Assembly (NCBI GenBank): GCA_050873965.1
Contig: JBNMJS010000002.1
Location: 1 to 64,000 of the forward strand
Origin: UBA2883 sp050873965
GTDB taxonomy: Bacteria > Cyanobacteriota > Vampirovibrionia > Gastranaerophilales > Gastranaerophilaceae
Direction of reading: 5' to 3'
DNA: 64,000 nucleotides
Under the pieces are notes generated by a model. That model was not told the origin of the DNA. It searched no databases and saw only the letters and a program-made list of their open reading frames with translations. Below are positions 1 through 8,159 of this stretch, one piece after another. Each line of letters opens with the position of its first letter. The stretch's first letter is position 1. The translations under genes and the position numbers were made by a program.

Positions 1-16
1 ATAATAAACAAAATTT

Positions 17-46
17 AATGTCAACGATTTTTTTTAAATTGACATT
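17..46 (-). terminator. possible terminator overlapping a stop codon
   Basis: Arms AATGTCAA (17-24) and TTGACATT (39-46) form a perfect 8-bp stem that overlaps the stop codon of the minus-strand gene ending at 34. The loop is A-rich on the transcribed strand and the downstream tract is AT-rich but not a clean T run, so this is only a plausible terminator. Confidence 0.4.
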
Positions 47-639
47 GCAGTAGTTTTAAAATCATTAAATGTGTGTCTTTTTGGATATATTGGATTTATT
101 GTTTGATTATCATTTGGTTTTTTATTTTTTTCTATATATGTGCTTTGACGTCTTGAAGCATAAGCGTTTCTTGCAATAGGAGTGATAATATTACTTGATA
201 TAACACCACCAACTAATGCTGCTGTTGAGTCAGCAAAACATTTTAGACCATTATAATCGTTTCTTATATTTTTAAAGCCATCAACTGCTGTTACGTCAAA
301 ATTATATTGACCTCTTTTTGATGCCAAATTGTTTTTTTCTAAAAGTTGAACAATTGATTTTGGTGCTAATTTACCAGTTTTCACAAGGTGAGAAGATAAT
401 TTAGTACATGATTTGGTTACTAAAAAATATGAAACAATGTTTATAAAAGCATCTGCACCTTCTTGAGAAAGCATGAATTTCTTTTCTTTTGCAGAATAAT
501 CTTTGTTTATAGCAATACCAAATAACTGAGCAGCAGATGATGCTAACCAACCTGCTACGGATGTTAAGATTAAAATGTCACCCATTTTATCAACACTGGC
601 TTTTGCAATTTTATCTTTACAGAAACTGGCTATACTCAT
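34..639 (-). CDS. hypothetical membrane protein, 201 aa
   Basis: I do not recognise a family. Visible features are a cytosolic-looking N terminus, then three hydrophobic segments at about residues 22-43, 62-78 and 138-158, with a lysine-rich hydrophilic tail. There is no cleavable signal peptide. The start codon overlaps the stop of the upstream gene as ATGA (636-639), so translation is probably coupled. The gene is the last of a three-gene minus-strand unit led by a lytic transglycosylase. Two membrane partners directly behind a murein hydrolase suggest an envelope role, but that is inference only. Small multi-helix proteins of this style recur through the window. Confidence 0.7.
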   Translation of the reverse strand: MSIASFCKDKIAKASVDKMGDILILTSVAGWLASSAAQLFGIAINKDYSAKEKKFMLSQEGADAFINIVSYFLVTKSCTKLSSHLVKTGKLAPKSIVQLLEKNNLASKRGQYNFDVTAVDGFKNIRNDYNGLKCFADSTAALVGGVISSNIITPIARNAYASRRQSTYIEKNKKPNDNQTINPIYPKRHTFNDFKTTAMSI

Positions 640-1295
640 GATTTAGCCGTCCTTTCTGTAGAGTTTATGTTCATTTTTTGTTGAATAATTTGATTATTTT
701 GGACAGGTGTTTGTTGTGCTGCTGTATTTTGAGCATTTCCGTTTTTACCATTTCTCCATTTTAAGAATGTTTTTGATAAAAGGTTTGTCAAAGGTACGTC
801 TAGAGCAACGTTAGTTATCAACATTGCACCCAAGCCTAATGTTGTTGCTAATGTATTTTTGTAATTCTTTAACCAATCAACATTTAATTTTCTTAGTTTT
901 TGAATTGTAGTATTTGATGGCATTAACCATCTTCTCCATTCAGGTACGTTTTGTTTCTCTGTTGTAAATGCTTTTATTGCATTATAGCAAAGGTTACGAA
1001 CACCCATACCAACAGTTGTACCAGCAATAATTTTTGCACAAGTTCTACAAGTAGAAGCACTTGCAGTTTCTTTATCAACTCTTGGGTTGTAATAGTCAAT
1101 GAACGGTTGTGTCATTAAAGCCGTTGCTCCCATCAATCCTCTGTTGACATCAGGACGACTTAATATTGCCCCCAAATTACTGCATTTTTTAGAGTTTTTT
1201 ACAGTCATATTGGGGATTAATTCAAACAGCCTTTGTCTTAAATTAAGACCAGAACTGAATCTGTACATGAAATTTGACACACTACTAGTATTCAT
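636..1295 (-). CDS. hypothetical membrane protein, 219 aa
   Basis: No family is recognised. The start is set at ATG 1293-1295 because an AAGG ribosome-binding site lies 6-7 bases upstream; an in-frame ATG at 1352 has none and would add 19 unlikely residues. The protein has a basic N terminus, a cysteine pair CRTC at about residues 82-85 next to a Gly-rich hydrophobic segment (AKIIAGTTVGMGVR), a second hydrophobic stretch around 150-168, and a Gln/Asn-rich tail. It lies between a lytic transglycosylase and another small membrane protein and overlaps the latter by 4 bases. No signal peptide is visible. The function is unknown. Confidence 0.7.
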   Translation of the reverse strand: MNTSSVSNFMYRFSSGLNLRQRLFELIPNMTVKNSKKCSNLGAILSRPDVNRGLMGATALMTQPFIDYYNPRVDKETASASTCRTCAKIIAGTTVGMGVRNLCYNAIKAFTTEKQNVPEWRRWLMPSNTTIQKLRKLNVDWLKNYKNTLATTLGLGAMLITNVALDVPLTNLLSKTFLKWRNGKNGNAQNTAAQQTPVQNNQIIQQKMNINSTERTAKS

Positions 1296-1367
1296 AGTTA
1301 ACCTTATTAATATAAAGTATTTATTGTTAGTGAATTTGCCAAATTGTAACAATATATTACAAAGAAA

Positions 1368-2033
1368 TTATAAATAATTTCTTAAAACTGATTTAACATA
1401 GTTTTGCGTTTCTTTGTATGGTGGAACACCATCATATTTTTTTACTGCATTTGGTCCAGCGTTGTATGCTGCAAGTGCTAAAATAATGTTTCCGTCAAAT
1501 CTATTTAATAATGATTTAACATACTTAACTCCACCCTCAATATTTTGTTTAGCATCTAATGGATCTTTTACGCCTAAGCCTTTTGCTGTTGATGGCATCA
1601 ATTGCATTAAACCTAACGCACCTGCTTTTGATTTTGCTGTTGGGTTAAAACCTGATTCTTGTTTAACTAATGCTTTTATTAATTTTGCATCAACGCCATA
1701 TTTAGCAGATGTATCGTCAATCATAGATATGATTTCATCTCTTGTTGCTCTTTTGTTAAAGTTTACGTTTGGATTTGTGTAAATTGAAGCATCAACACTA
1801 GAGATACCTCTATTTTTTAATAACGTACCAAATTGTGCTTTTGCTGTTGATTGAAGAACTTTATCAAATGATTGTACACTTGATGCATTTGGTAGTTGTA
1901 CATCAGAAGTTTTAGGTGTTTGTTCACCTTTTGCAGGTACACCATTGATATAATTTGTTACTTGTTGATAACGTTTCATAGCGTTTGCTTGTCCACCAGA
2001 CGATAACAAACCTTGAATCATTTCTGAAAACAT
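1368..2033 (-). CDS. lytic transglycosylase, SLT domain
   Basis: This is a soluble lytic transglycosylase-type murein hydrolase that cleaves the MurNAc-GlcNAc bond with 1,6-anhydro product formation. The SLT domain fills roughly residues 100-221. The catalytic glutamate sits in KQESGFNP, followed by GALGLMQLMPSTA, the AAYNAGP motif and a terminal YVKSVL, all family hallmarks. The first 95 residues are a Gln/Ser/Thr-rich linker with no Sec signal peptide or lipobox, which is odd for an enzyme acting in the periplasm; Slt domains of phage or of specialised export systems also lack signals. An AGGTG site precedes ATG 2033. It probably leads an operon with the two membrane proteins downstream. 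Confidence 0.93.
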   Translation of the reverse strand: MFSEMIQGLLSSGGQANAMKRYQQVTNYINGVPAKGEQTPKTSDVQLPNASSVQSFDKVLQSTAKAQFGTLLKNRGISSVDASIYTNPNVNFNKRATRDEIISMIDDTSAKYGVDAKLIKALVKQESGFNPTAKSKAGALGLMQLMPSTAKGLGVKDPLDAKQNIEGGVKYVKSLLNRFDGNIILALAAYNAGPNAVKKYDGVPPYKETQNYVKSVLRNYL

Positions 2034-2088
2034 TTACAACACCTGCCTTCCTCTACACACCATGTTTTACGACCTTATTTGTACACGA

Positions 2089-2137
2089 TTTAATTATTTT
2101 TAGGGAATATCCTCTAAATGGTTTAATTATTTTTTAG
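2089..2137. repeat. direct repeat upstream of the transglycosylase
   Basis: TTTAATTATTTTTAG occurs at 2089-2103 and again, with one extra T, at 2122-2137, 33 bases apart (about three helical turns). The pair lies between the HU terminator and the transglycosylase start, so it could be an operator for that gene. In such AT-rich DNA it could also be chance. Confidence 0.35.
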
Positions 2138-2164
2138 AAAAAGTCAAACCTTAGTTGTAGATGG

Positions 2165-2201
2165 CAATAAAAAATGGAGTCTTGAATTATTCAAAACTCC
2201 A
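2165..2201 (-). terminator. rho-independent terminator after HU
   Basis: Arms 2175-2186 and 2190-2201 pair over 12 bp in the minus-strand RNA, with one G-U wobble and a 3-nt loop. They are followed by a T6 run (A run at 2169-2174 on the plus strand). The hairpin lies 30 bases past the HU stop. Confidence 0.9.
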
Positions 2202-2230
2202 TTCAAATCTTTTCTGAACAATAGAATTAA

Positions 2231-2503
2231 TTACTTAACTAATTCTTTGAATTTTTTACCTGCAGAGAATGCTGGAACTGTTTTAGCAGCGATTTTTAAT
2301 TCTGCACCAGTTTGTGGGTTACGACCAGTTCTAGCTGCTCTCTTACGAGCTTCGAAAGTACCAAAGCCAACTAATGTAACTTTTTTACCTTTAGCAACAG
2401 TTTTTTCAATTACTTCTAAAGTAGCTGATAAAATATCAGAAGCTGCTTTTTGAGAAACACTAGCTTTCTTTGCAATTTCTTTTACTAATTCATCTTTGTT
2501 CAT
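2231..2503 (-). CDS. hup: HU-family DNA-binding protein
   Basis: A 90-residue histone-like protein of standard family length. It has the N-terminal helices (MNKDELVKEIAKKASVSQ), the conserved turn GFGTFEARKRAARTGRNPQ, which is the DNA-binding arm with the intercalating proline, and the C-terminal AFSAGKKFKELVK. It compacts and bends DNA as a homodimer in the nucleoid. It is monocistronic, with its own strong promoter (2569-2596), an AGGAG ribosome-binding site 7 bases before ATG 2503, and its own terminator. HU and IHF cannot be fully separated by sequence alone, but the lack of a second subunit gene here favours an HU homodimer. Confidence 0.97.
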   Translation of the reverse strand: MNKDELVKEIAKKASVSQKAASDILSATLEVIEKTVAKGKKVTLVGFGTFEARKRAARTGRNPQTGAELKIAAKTVPAFSAGKKFKELVK

Positions 2504-2568
2504 AATAGTCTCCTTTTTCTACTATACACAAGTAGTGTCACCAATAAACACTAAACTCTACATCTTTC

Positions 2569-2596
2569 ATTATACACATTATTCTTCATTTTGCAA
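2569..2596 (-). promoter_or_regulatory. sigma70-type promoter of the HU gene
   Basis: On the minus strand, TTGCAA (2591-2596) and TATAAT (2569-2574) are separated by 16 bases. The early transcribed region carries ATGTAGAGTTTAGTG (2549-2563), an element also seen after the leuS and UPF0173 promoters. Confidence 0.8.
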
Positions 2597-2620
2597 GCAT
2601 TAAAACATTTGTAACATAGG

Positions 2621-2644
2621 TAACAAAAGAGGTCTAGCCCTCTT
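2621..2644 (-). terminator. weak terminator after the SpoIID-like gene
   Basis: Arms AAGAGG (2627-2632) and CCTCTT (2639-2644) form a 6-bp stem followed on the minus strand by TTTTGTT. It lies 35 bases past the stop of the SpoIID-like gene and just upstream of the HU promoter. Confidence 0.5.
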
Positions 2645-2678
2645 GACAAACGAAAGATACATTATTATTGGATTTTAA

Positions 2679-3563
2679 CTACTTATAATATATTGGATTG
2701 ATGCGTGCGAATTGTATATTATTGTAAAAATGTGACAAAATTTGATATGCATTGTTTCCCATGTTTGCAAGATTTTTTGCTCCATGTTGAGTCATGCCTA
2801 CGCCGTGTCCAAAACTTTTTACGTCATCATCATAAGATGGTACTGATTGTAAATAAGGAATATCATTTCCCCAAGATTCCAATGCAGAATGTGTTTGTCC
2901 ACCTGCAGATGAAGAATACATTGCTGTTATAGGTTTATTATTATATGTCATAATAATACCTTCTGTTTCTAAAACTGCTTTGTTTGAAGATTCTGTTTCT
3001 GCTGAGATACCGTTATAAACTTGATCCATTTGTGTATCAACTAGGTCAAAACCTTGAGAACCATGTTTCCCATAATTGGCTACAGCATAAGTTCTAGCAG
3101 CGATTGCTTGAGCTTTTAGTGCTTCTAAATTCCATGATGATGGCATTTCTGCAGGTAAAACTCCTTGTATATAATTTTCCATGCAAATATCATCTATTAC
3201 AGTAATAGTATTATCTTTATTTTGTACTCTTAAAATACCTCTATACCATTTTCCTTTGGTATAAACAAATGCACTTGAATTTAATGGTTTTAGAACAACA
3301 TCATTTGTATAAATTGTACATTGTCCATAATTTGAACGTACAATCATTGCATTGTTATTAACAGGTGTAACTTCATACATTAGCATTTTGTGTATTACAC
3401 AAACCTGTTTGTTTGTTTTTACGTCAATCATTTGTGCTTCGTCAGAAGCTGATACCATAACAGATGGTTCTTTTATAGATAAACCGATTTTTATTGCGTG
3501 TGATGGTTGTGCAAATAAAAATGGTATTAAAATTATTGTTAAAATTAAAATACATTTTCTCAT
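2679..3563 (-). CDS. SpoIID/LytB-type lytic transglycosylase, shortened core
   Basis: An exported peptidoglycan-acting protein of 294 residues. It starts with a clear Sec signal peptide (hydrophobic ILILTIILIPFLF, cleavage after SHA about residue 23). The SpoIID domain covers roughly 100-290, with the catalytic glutamate in GVLPAEMPSSW, then AIAARTYA, SSAGGQT, WGNDIPYLQSV and GHGVGMTQHGA. Family members usually have about 90-100 residues between the YLQSV block and the GHGVGM block, including the SGR and LRS..F segments. Here only about ten residues join them, so the central sub-domain is missing. SpoIID proteins outside sporulating species act on denuded glycan strands in general wall remodelling; nothing here suggests sporulation. 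Confidence 0.88.
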   Translation of the reverse strand: MRKCILILTIILIPFLFAQPSHAIKIGLSIKEPSVMVSASDEAQMIDVKTNKQVCVIHKMLMYEVTPVNNNAMIVRSNYGQCTIYTNDVVLKPLNSSAFVYTKGKWYRGILRVQNKDNTITVIDDICMENYIQGVLPAEMPSSWNLEALKAQAIAARTYAVANYGKHGSQGFDLVDTQMDQVYNGISAETESSNKAVLETEGIIMTYNNKPITAMYSSSAGGQTHSALESWGNDIPYLQSVPSYDDDVKSFGHGVGMTQHGAKNLANMGNNAYQILSHFYNNIQFARINPIYYK

Positions 3564-3622
3564 AATAACATTATTTTACATGACGTTTTTATAACAAAAA
3601 AGGATTAAATGGAGTATTTATT

Positions 3623-5278
3623 TTAACTAATTAATGTTTTTGCAAGGTTTAATGATTCATCTGTAATTTCACCACTAGCAAGTTCAGCAAGTGCATTAAG
3701 TCTGTCTTCTTCAGATAGTGTGTAAATACGAACACTCGTGCTATCGCCTTGTGTTTTCTTAACATAAAAGTGTCTGTTTGCTTTTGCGGCTAATATTGCT
3801 TGGTGAGTAATCATTATAATTTGACGATATTTCGCCAAATTAGCGATTTCTTCTGCTACTGCTTGAGATGTTTTACCTGAAATACCAGTATCTATTTCAT
3901 CAAATATAACTGTATCAATATCATCATTTTGAGCAAAAATGGATTTTAATGCTAACATAACACGTGAAATTTCACCACCAGATGCAACTTTTTCTAAAGG
4001 TCTAAGAGGCTCTGATACGTTTGTAGAAATCATAAATTCAACATTATCGATACCATTTTCACATAGTGGAACTTCGTTTATTGCTATTTCAAATCTACAT
4101 TTTGGAAGTTCTAATTTTGTTAAAACATCAACAATCAGTGCTGATAAAACTTCTGCATAGTTCCTACGTTTTTCAGAAATAGTTTTTGCTAATTTTTTCA
4201 AATCATATTCAGCTTGGTTTATTTCTTGTTCAGTTTTTTCAATTTCGTAAGAAGAATTTTCAATATGTGAATATTCTTCTTTTAATTTATCATAAGTATT
4301 TAGAACATCTTCTAATGTTCCACCGTATTTGCGTTTTAGTTTATCAAGTAGAAATAATCTTTCTTGAATTTCATTTAATCTTTCTGTGTCATTATCCATA
4401 TTTTGAGAATAATCTCTCAAACTTGAACTAATATCGTGTAATAATTCATTTGCTTCAATAAATTGTTCTTCTAATTCGTTTAAAGAATTATCTAATTGAA
4501 CTGCTTTTGATAGGTTCATTTTTATTGTAGATAATGCTGATAAAATAGAATTGTCATCACCTGATAAAGCCCAAGATGTGCCACCTGTTAGTTCTTTTAG
4601 TTTTTCAGCATTTTCTAAAACTGAAGATTCTTTTTGTAGTTCTTCGTCTTCGTTTACAGTTTCTATTGAGGCAGATTCAATTTCATCAATTTGAAACTTC
4701 AAAAAATCAATTTGTGATTCTGTCATATCCGATTGATTTTTCAATGCGTTGTATTTATTTTTAAGTTCTAAATAATTTTTATATAAATGAGAATATTCTT
4801 CTAATAAATCTCCACAAGTTGATTTAGCATAAGAATCAAGTAATTTTATATGATATTTAGGTTGCATAAATGTGTAAGATTGATGTTGTGAATGAACATC
4901 AAGAATACAGTTTCGTAATTCTTTTATTATACTTTGGTTAACTAAAGTTCCATTTATTCTGAATTTTGAAGATGTTTGAGTTATTTCTCTTGAAATTATA
5001 ATTTCATTGTCATCAAGTTCTATTTCATTGCTTTTCAAAACATTGATTGCATTTTCATTTGTGATATTAGCAGTAAGTTCTATAATTGCTTTATCTGCAC
5101 CAGTTTTGATTACATCTTTAGAACATTTTCCACCTAAAACAATATCAATTGCATTGATTAAGATACTTTTACCGGCACCAGTTTCACCAGTAATAACGTT
5201 TAAAGATTTATCAAACTCGATATTTAACTCATCTATTAATATATAATTTGAAATAGAAATACTCTTTAACATACCCAT
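3623..5278 (-). CDS. recN: DNA repair protein RecN
   Basis: An SMC-like ATPase that acts at double-strand breaks to hold or tether DNA ends before RecA-dependent repair. At 551 residues it matches the family. The Walker A motif GETGAGKS is near residue 34 and is followed by a long coiled-coil region (about 150-360). The ABC signature VASGGEISRVMLALK and Walker B VIFDEIDTGISG lie near the C terminus, with the RQIIMITHQ switch region after them. Two in-frame ATGs (5278 and 5272) are possible and neither has a strong ribosome-binding site; most homologues begin with M-L-x-x-L, which favours 5272. It is followed by the SpoIID-like gene after about 60 bases. Confidence 0.95.
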   Translation of the reverse strand: MGMLKSISISNYILIDELNIEFDKSLNVITGETGAGKSILINAIDIVLGGKCSKDVIKTGADKAIIELTANITNENAINVLKSNEIELDDNEIIISREITQTSSKFRINGTLVNQSIIKELRNCILDVHSQHQSYTFMQPKYHIKLLDSYAKSTCGDLLEEYSHLYKNYLELKNKYNALKNQSDMTESQIDFLKFQIDEIESASIETVNEDEELQKESSVLENAEKLKELTGGTSWALSGDDNSILSALSTIKMNLSKAVQLDNSLNELEEQFIEANELLHDISSSLRDYSQNMDNDTERLNEIQERLFLLDKLKRKYGGTLEDVLNTYDKLKEEYSHIENSSYEIEKTEQEINQAEYDLKKLAKTISEKRRNYAEVLSALIVDVLTKLELPKCRFEIAINEVPLCENGIDNVEFMISTNVSEPLRPLEKVASGGEISRVMLALKSIFAQNDDIDTVIFDEIDTGISGKTSQAVAEEIANLAKYRQIIMITHQAILAAKANRHFYVKKTQGDSTSVRIYTLSEEDRLNALAELASGEITDESLNLAKTLIS

Positions 5279-5317
5279 AAATTACCGTAAAATTGAAATT
5301 ATTTCAATAATTTTGAA

Positions 5318-5872
5318 TTATGTTTCTTTATTATTAATTATGTATTCGTTTTTATATATTGGGTTTTCTATTTTCTTAAATCCTAAATTTTCATAAAAAC
5401 CATTTGCTTCATCTGTAGAACGTACAATTATTTTTTGTTTTCTGTAAAAATCAATAATTGATTTTGTTAACATTTTCCCAATTCTTTTGAATTCAGGATT
5501 TTCGTTGTTTGTAGAAATATCATCAGGTTTTGTTTGTAATATTTCTATTTTTCCACCATCTTCAAAATTATCATTATATTCAAGCAAGCCTAATATCTTT
5601 TTATGGTTTAGATTTTTATATTTGCTTTTTTGAGTAGTGAGAGCATAAATATGTATATTATCATTTTGTTTATTTTTAATAGCATCATCATTTACAATTT
5701 GTGCAAATGATTCTCCCCAATTTTTTGAAATTTCTTTTAATGCATTAATATCTTCATTATTAGATTTATCAATTTTTATTAAAGATGCAACATAAGGTTT
5801 ATATTTGTCATCTTCTCTTTTCTTTATTGGAACATATTTTATAAAATTTGCAGTAAAATTGATTGAGTTCAT
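5318..5872 (-). CDS. GNAT-like N-acetyltransferase domain protein
   Basis: The C-terminal half resembles the GNAT fold: a beta strand with KILGLLEYND, then EFKRIGKMLTKSIIDFYRKQ, which fits the acetyl-CoA-binding loop and helix, and ANGFYENLGFKKI, a very typical final GNAT segment. The substrate cannot be predicted. I place the start at ATG 5872, giving a protein that opens with MNSINFTANF. An upstream ATG at 5917 is also possible; neither has a ribosome-binding site. The SINFTA opening matches short N-terminal tags on other proteins in this window. It is transcribed away from prs and stands alone. Confidence 0.65.
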   Translation of the reverse strand: MNSINFTANFIKYVPIKKREDDKYKPYVASLIKIDKSNNEDINALKEISKNWGESFAQIVNDDAIKNKQNDNIHIYALTTQKSKYKNLNHKKILGLLEYNDNFEDGGKIEILQTKPDDISTNNENPEFKRIGKMLTKSIIDFYRKQKIIVRSTDEANGFYENLGFKKIENPIYKNEYIINNKET

Positions 5873-5964
5873 ACTTGATTTAAAGTTTATAAATATAAAA
5901 TTTGCTAGTTTTGTCATGTTAAGTAAATTGTCAAATTCTTTACTTAATATTTTGTTATAAAATA

Positions 5965-5993
5965 TTACAGACCTACAATTTTAGTATTACAAT
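5965..5993 (+). promoter_or_regulatory. promoter of prs
   Basis: TTACAG (5965-5970), a 17-base spacer and TACAAT (5988-5993) form a reasonable sigma70-type promoter. It predicts a leader of about 35 bases before ATG 6037. Confidence 0.55.
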
Positions 5994-6036
5994 ACTTATA
6001 CATGTAAATCAAATATATGAAAGGGATTATAAAAGA

Positions 6037-7047
6037 ATGGTACTTGAAATGACCTATCCTGATTTGGAAAGAGCAGTAAATCCAACTCACGACATCAAAT
6101 TATTCGCCGGTAGATCAAACCCCGAACTTGCTCAAGAAATCGCTAATCATCTTGGTACAACAGTAGGACCAATGGTTATAAAAAATTTCGCTGATGGTGA
6201 AATTTATGTACAGGTAAAAGAAAGTGTTAGAGGTGATGATGTATTTATCGTTCAACCACTTTGTAATCCTGTTAATGATAATTTAGTAGAACTTTTGATT
6301 ATTATTGATGCATTCAAAAGAGCTAGTGCAAAAACAATTACAGCAGTTATTCCTTATTATGGATATGCTAGACAAGATAGAAAAACTTCTGGACGTGAAG
6401 CAATTACTGCAAAATTAGTTGCAGATTTGTTAACAACTGCTGGTACTGATAGAGTTTTAGCAATGGACTTACATACAGGTCAAATTCAAGGCTTCTTTAA
6501 TATTCTTGTTGACCACATTTTTGCAACACCTATTCTTGTAGATTATATTAAGAGTTTGAATATTCCAGTAGAAGATATGGTTGCAGTAAGCCCTGATACA
6601 GGTGGTGTTCAAAGAACAAGACACTTTGCAAAAAGTTTAGGTTGTCCTCTTGCAATTATTGATAAAAGACGTGACAAACACAACGAAGCAATTGCAGCAC
6701 ACGTTATTGGTGATGTAAAAGACAAAGTTTGTTTAATGTTTGATGATATTATTGATACTGCAGGTACAATTACTGAAGCAGCAAAATTGTTGAAATCTCA
6801 AGGTGCAAAATCAATTTATGTCGGTGCTGCTCACGCTGTGTTCTCAGGCCCAGCAATGGAACGTATTGAAAATGCACCAATTGAAGAATGTATCGTTACA
6901 AATACTATTCCTTGGAAGAAAGAAGATTTACCAAAGAATGTTAGACAACTTTCAGTAGCACCTTTGTTAGGTCAAGCAATTTCAAGAATCCACGATGATG
7001 AATCTATTAGTTCATTATTTGGTTTTGAAAAAGAAATGAAAGTATAA
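6037..7047 (+). CDS. prs: ribose-phosphate pyrophosphokinase (PRPP synthetase)
   Basis: It makes 5-phosphoribosyl-1-pyrophosphate from ribose 5-phosphate and ATP, feeding purine, pyrimidine, histidine, tryptophan and NAD synthesis. The 336 residues show the N-terminal KLFAGRSNPELA, the divalent-ion/ATP region AVIPYYGYARQDRK and the catalytic flexible-loop segment IDKRRD. The PRPP-binding loop is MFDDIIDTAGTI. The first 15 or so residues extend beyond the usual start, so an internal start is possible. It is a single-gene unit bounded by a promoter and a strong terminator. It pairs functionally with hpt near 62 kb, which uses PRPP for purine salvage. Confidence 0.97.
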   Translation: MVLEMTYPDLERAVNPTHDIKLFAGRSNPELAQEIANHLGTTVGPMVIKNFADGEIYVQVKESVRGDDVFIVQPLCNPVNDNLVELLIIIDAFKRASAKTITAVIPYYGYARQDRKTSGREAITAKLVADLLTTAGTDRVLAMDLHTGQIQGFFNILVDHIFATPILVDYIKSLNIPVEDMVAVSPDTGGVQRTRHFAKSLGCPLAIIDKRRDKHNEAIAAHVIGDVKDKVCLMFDDIIDTAGTITEAAKLLKSQGAKSIYVGAAHAVFSGPAMERIENAPIEECIVTNTIPWKKEDLPKNVRQLSVAPLLGQAISRIHDDESISSLFGFEKEMKV

Positions 7048-7074
7048 ATTTTAGATTGTAAATTTTTGTTTAAT

Positions 7075-7117
7075 AAAGCCTTCAAAAACGCAAAAAAATG
7101 TTCTTGAAGGCTTTTTA
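7075..7117 (+). terminator. rho-independent terminator after prs
   Basis: Arms AAAGCCTTCAA (7075-7085) and TTGAAGGCTTT (7104-7114) form a perfect 11-bp stem with an A-rich loop, ending in a T5 run. Confidence 0.9.
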
Positions 7118-7152
7118 TATTAGTGTGTGTAATTAATTTATAAAGGTATTAA

Positions 7153-8106
7153 ATGGTTGAAAGTGTACCAAATTCAAATGTTCATTTGATGAATGCAAAA
7201 CAGTTGCAATATATCAGACCAAATGATAAAAATGATAAGCCAAAAGTTTCTACAATGAGAAAAATTACTGCAATTGCAAGTGGTGCTGTTGTAGGTTTAT
7301 CGGGTACGGCTATTGTTGCTAATGATACATTTAAAAAGGTTTCACCACAAGAAGCAAAAGATATGGCACATTTTATGCAACATCTTTTGCCAAATGTTGA
7401 AACGGCAGAGCAAACAAATAAAAATATTGCTAAATTATTAAAAGATACAGGTTTAAAAGATAAAGGTGTAGAATTCTTATCAATCGCTACAGATGGTAGT
7501 AATAGTGATAAATTAAGAACAATTATAGATGAAAATGTTAAACCTACTAATTGGTTAATGAAAAGATTAAATGCATCTAGTTTTAATATTTTTAATAAAG
7601 GTGGAAATGCTGCATTTGCTCCAGGTACTAATCATATTTTAGTACATGAAAACTTATGCAGTACTGCTTATCATGAGCTAGGTCATGCATTGAATGCTAA
7701 TGGAAATATTTTAACTAAAGGTTTACAAAAAGCTAGATGTCTTACTCCTGCTGGAATGTCCATTGTTGCTCCATTAGTATTGGCAGTTGGTTTATTCCAT
7801 AATGTTGATAAAACAAAACCAAATAGTGAAAAAGGATTTAAAGAAAAAACAGCAGATTTTATGAAAAACCATGCTGCGGCTCTTACTCTCGCTAGTTATG
7901 TACCTATGTTAGGTGAAGAAGCATTAGCAAGTATTAGAGGCGTGCGACAAGCAAGCAAAGTTGCATCTAAAGATGTTATAAAAGGTTTAATGAAGAATTA
8001 TGTAAAAGCTTGGGGTACTTATGCTTTTGTTGCAGGTTTAGTAGCAGCTACAGTTGAAATTGGTATTGCTATTTCGGATAAAATTAAACAGAAAAAATCT
8101 GCATAA
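7153..8106 (+). CDS. multi-helix membrane protein with HELGH zinc-metalloprotease motif
   Basis: I do not recognise a named family. The 317-residue protein has a short cytosolic N terminus, a hydrophobic segment at about 38-56, and a soluble region of about 100 residues. AYHELGHAL at 172-180 is a classic HExxH zinc site, and PMLGEEALAS at 251-260 could supply the third, glutamate ligand as in gluzincin peptidases. Hydrophobic helices follow at about 198-215, 240-253 and 288-307. The layout (HExxH next to membrane helices with a downstream E) resembles M48-type membrane proteases, but the overall sequence is not one I can assign. An AAAGG site precedes ATG 7153 by 6 bases. It stands alone between two terminators. 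Confidence 0.75.
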   Translation: MVESVPNSNVHLMNAKQLQYIRPNDKNDKPKVSTMRKITAIASGAVVGLSGTAIVANDTFKKVSPQEAKDMAHFMQHLLPNVETAEQTNKNIAKLLKDTGLKDKGVEFLSIATDGSNSDKLRTIIDENVKPTNWLMKRLNASSFNIFNKGGNAAFAPGTNHILVHENLCSTAYHELGHALNANGNILTKGLQKARCLTPAGMSIVAPLVLAVGLFHNVDKTKPNSEKGFKEKTADFMKNHAAALTLASYVPMLGEEALASIRGVRQASKVASKDVIKGLMKNYVKAWGTYAFVAGLVAATVEIGIAISDKIKQKKSA

Positions 8107-8108
8107 TA

Positions 8109-8136
8109 ATTACCCAACAGGGTAATAAAATTTTTT
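8109..8136 (+). terminator. short terminator hairpin
   Basis: ATTACCC (8109-8115) pairs with GGGTAAT (8120-8126) around a 4-nt loop and is followed within a few bases by a T6 run (8131-8136). It separates the HELGH protein from the histidine kinase. Confidence 0.6.
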
Positions 8137-8159
8137 GAAAAATAAGTTATCATTAGATA

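Noticed and set aside
1414..1782. A plus-strand frame of 122 codons opposite the transglycosylase
   Set aside because: It lies wholly inside a well-supported gene on the other strand, has no ribosome-binding site and reads as low-information hydrophobic sequence.
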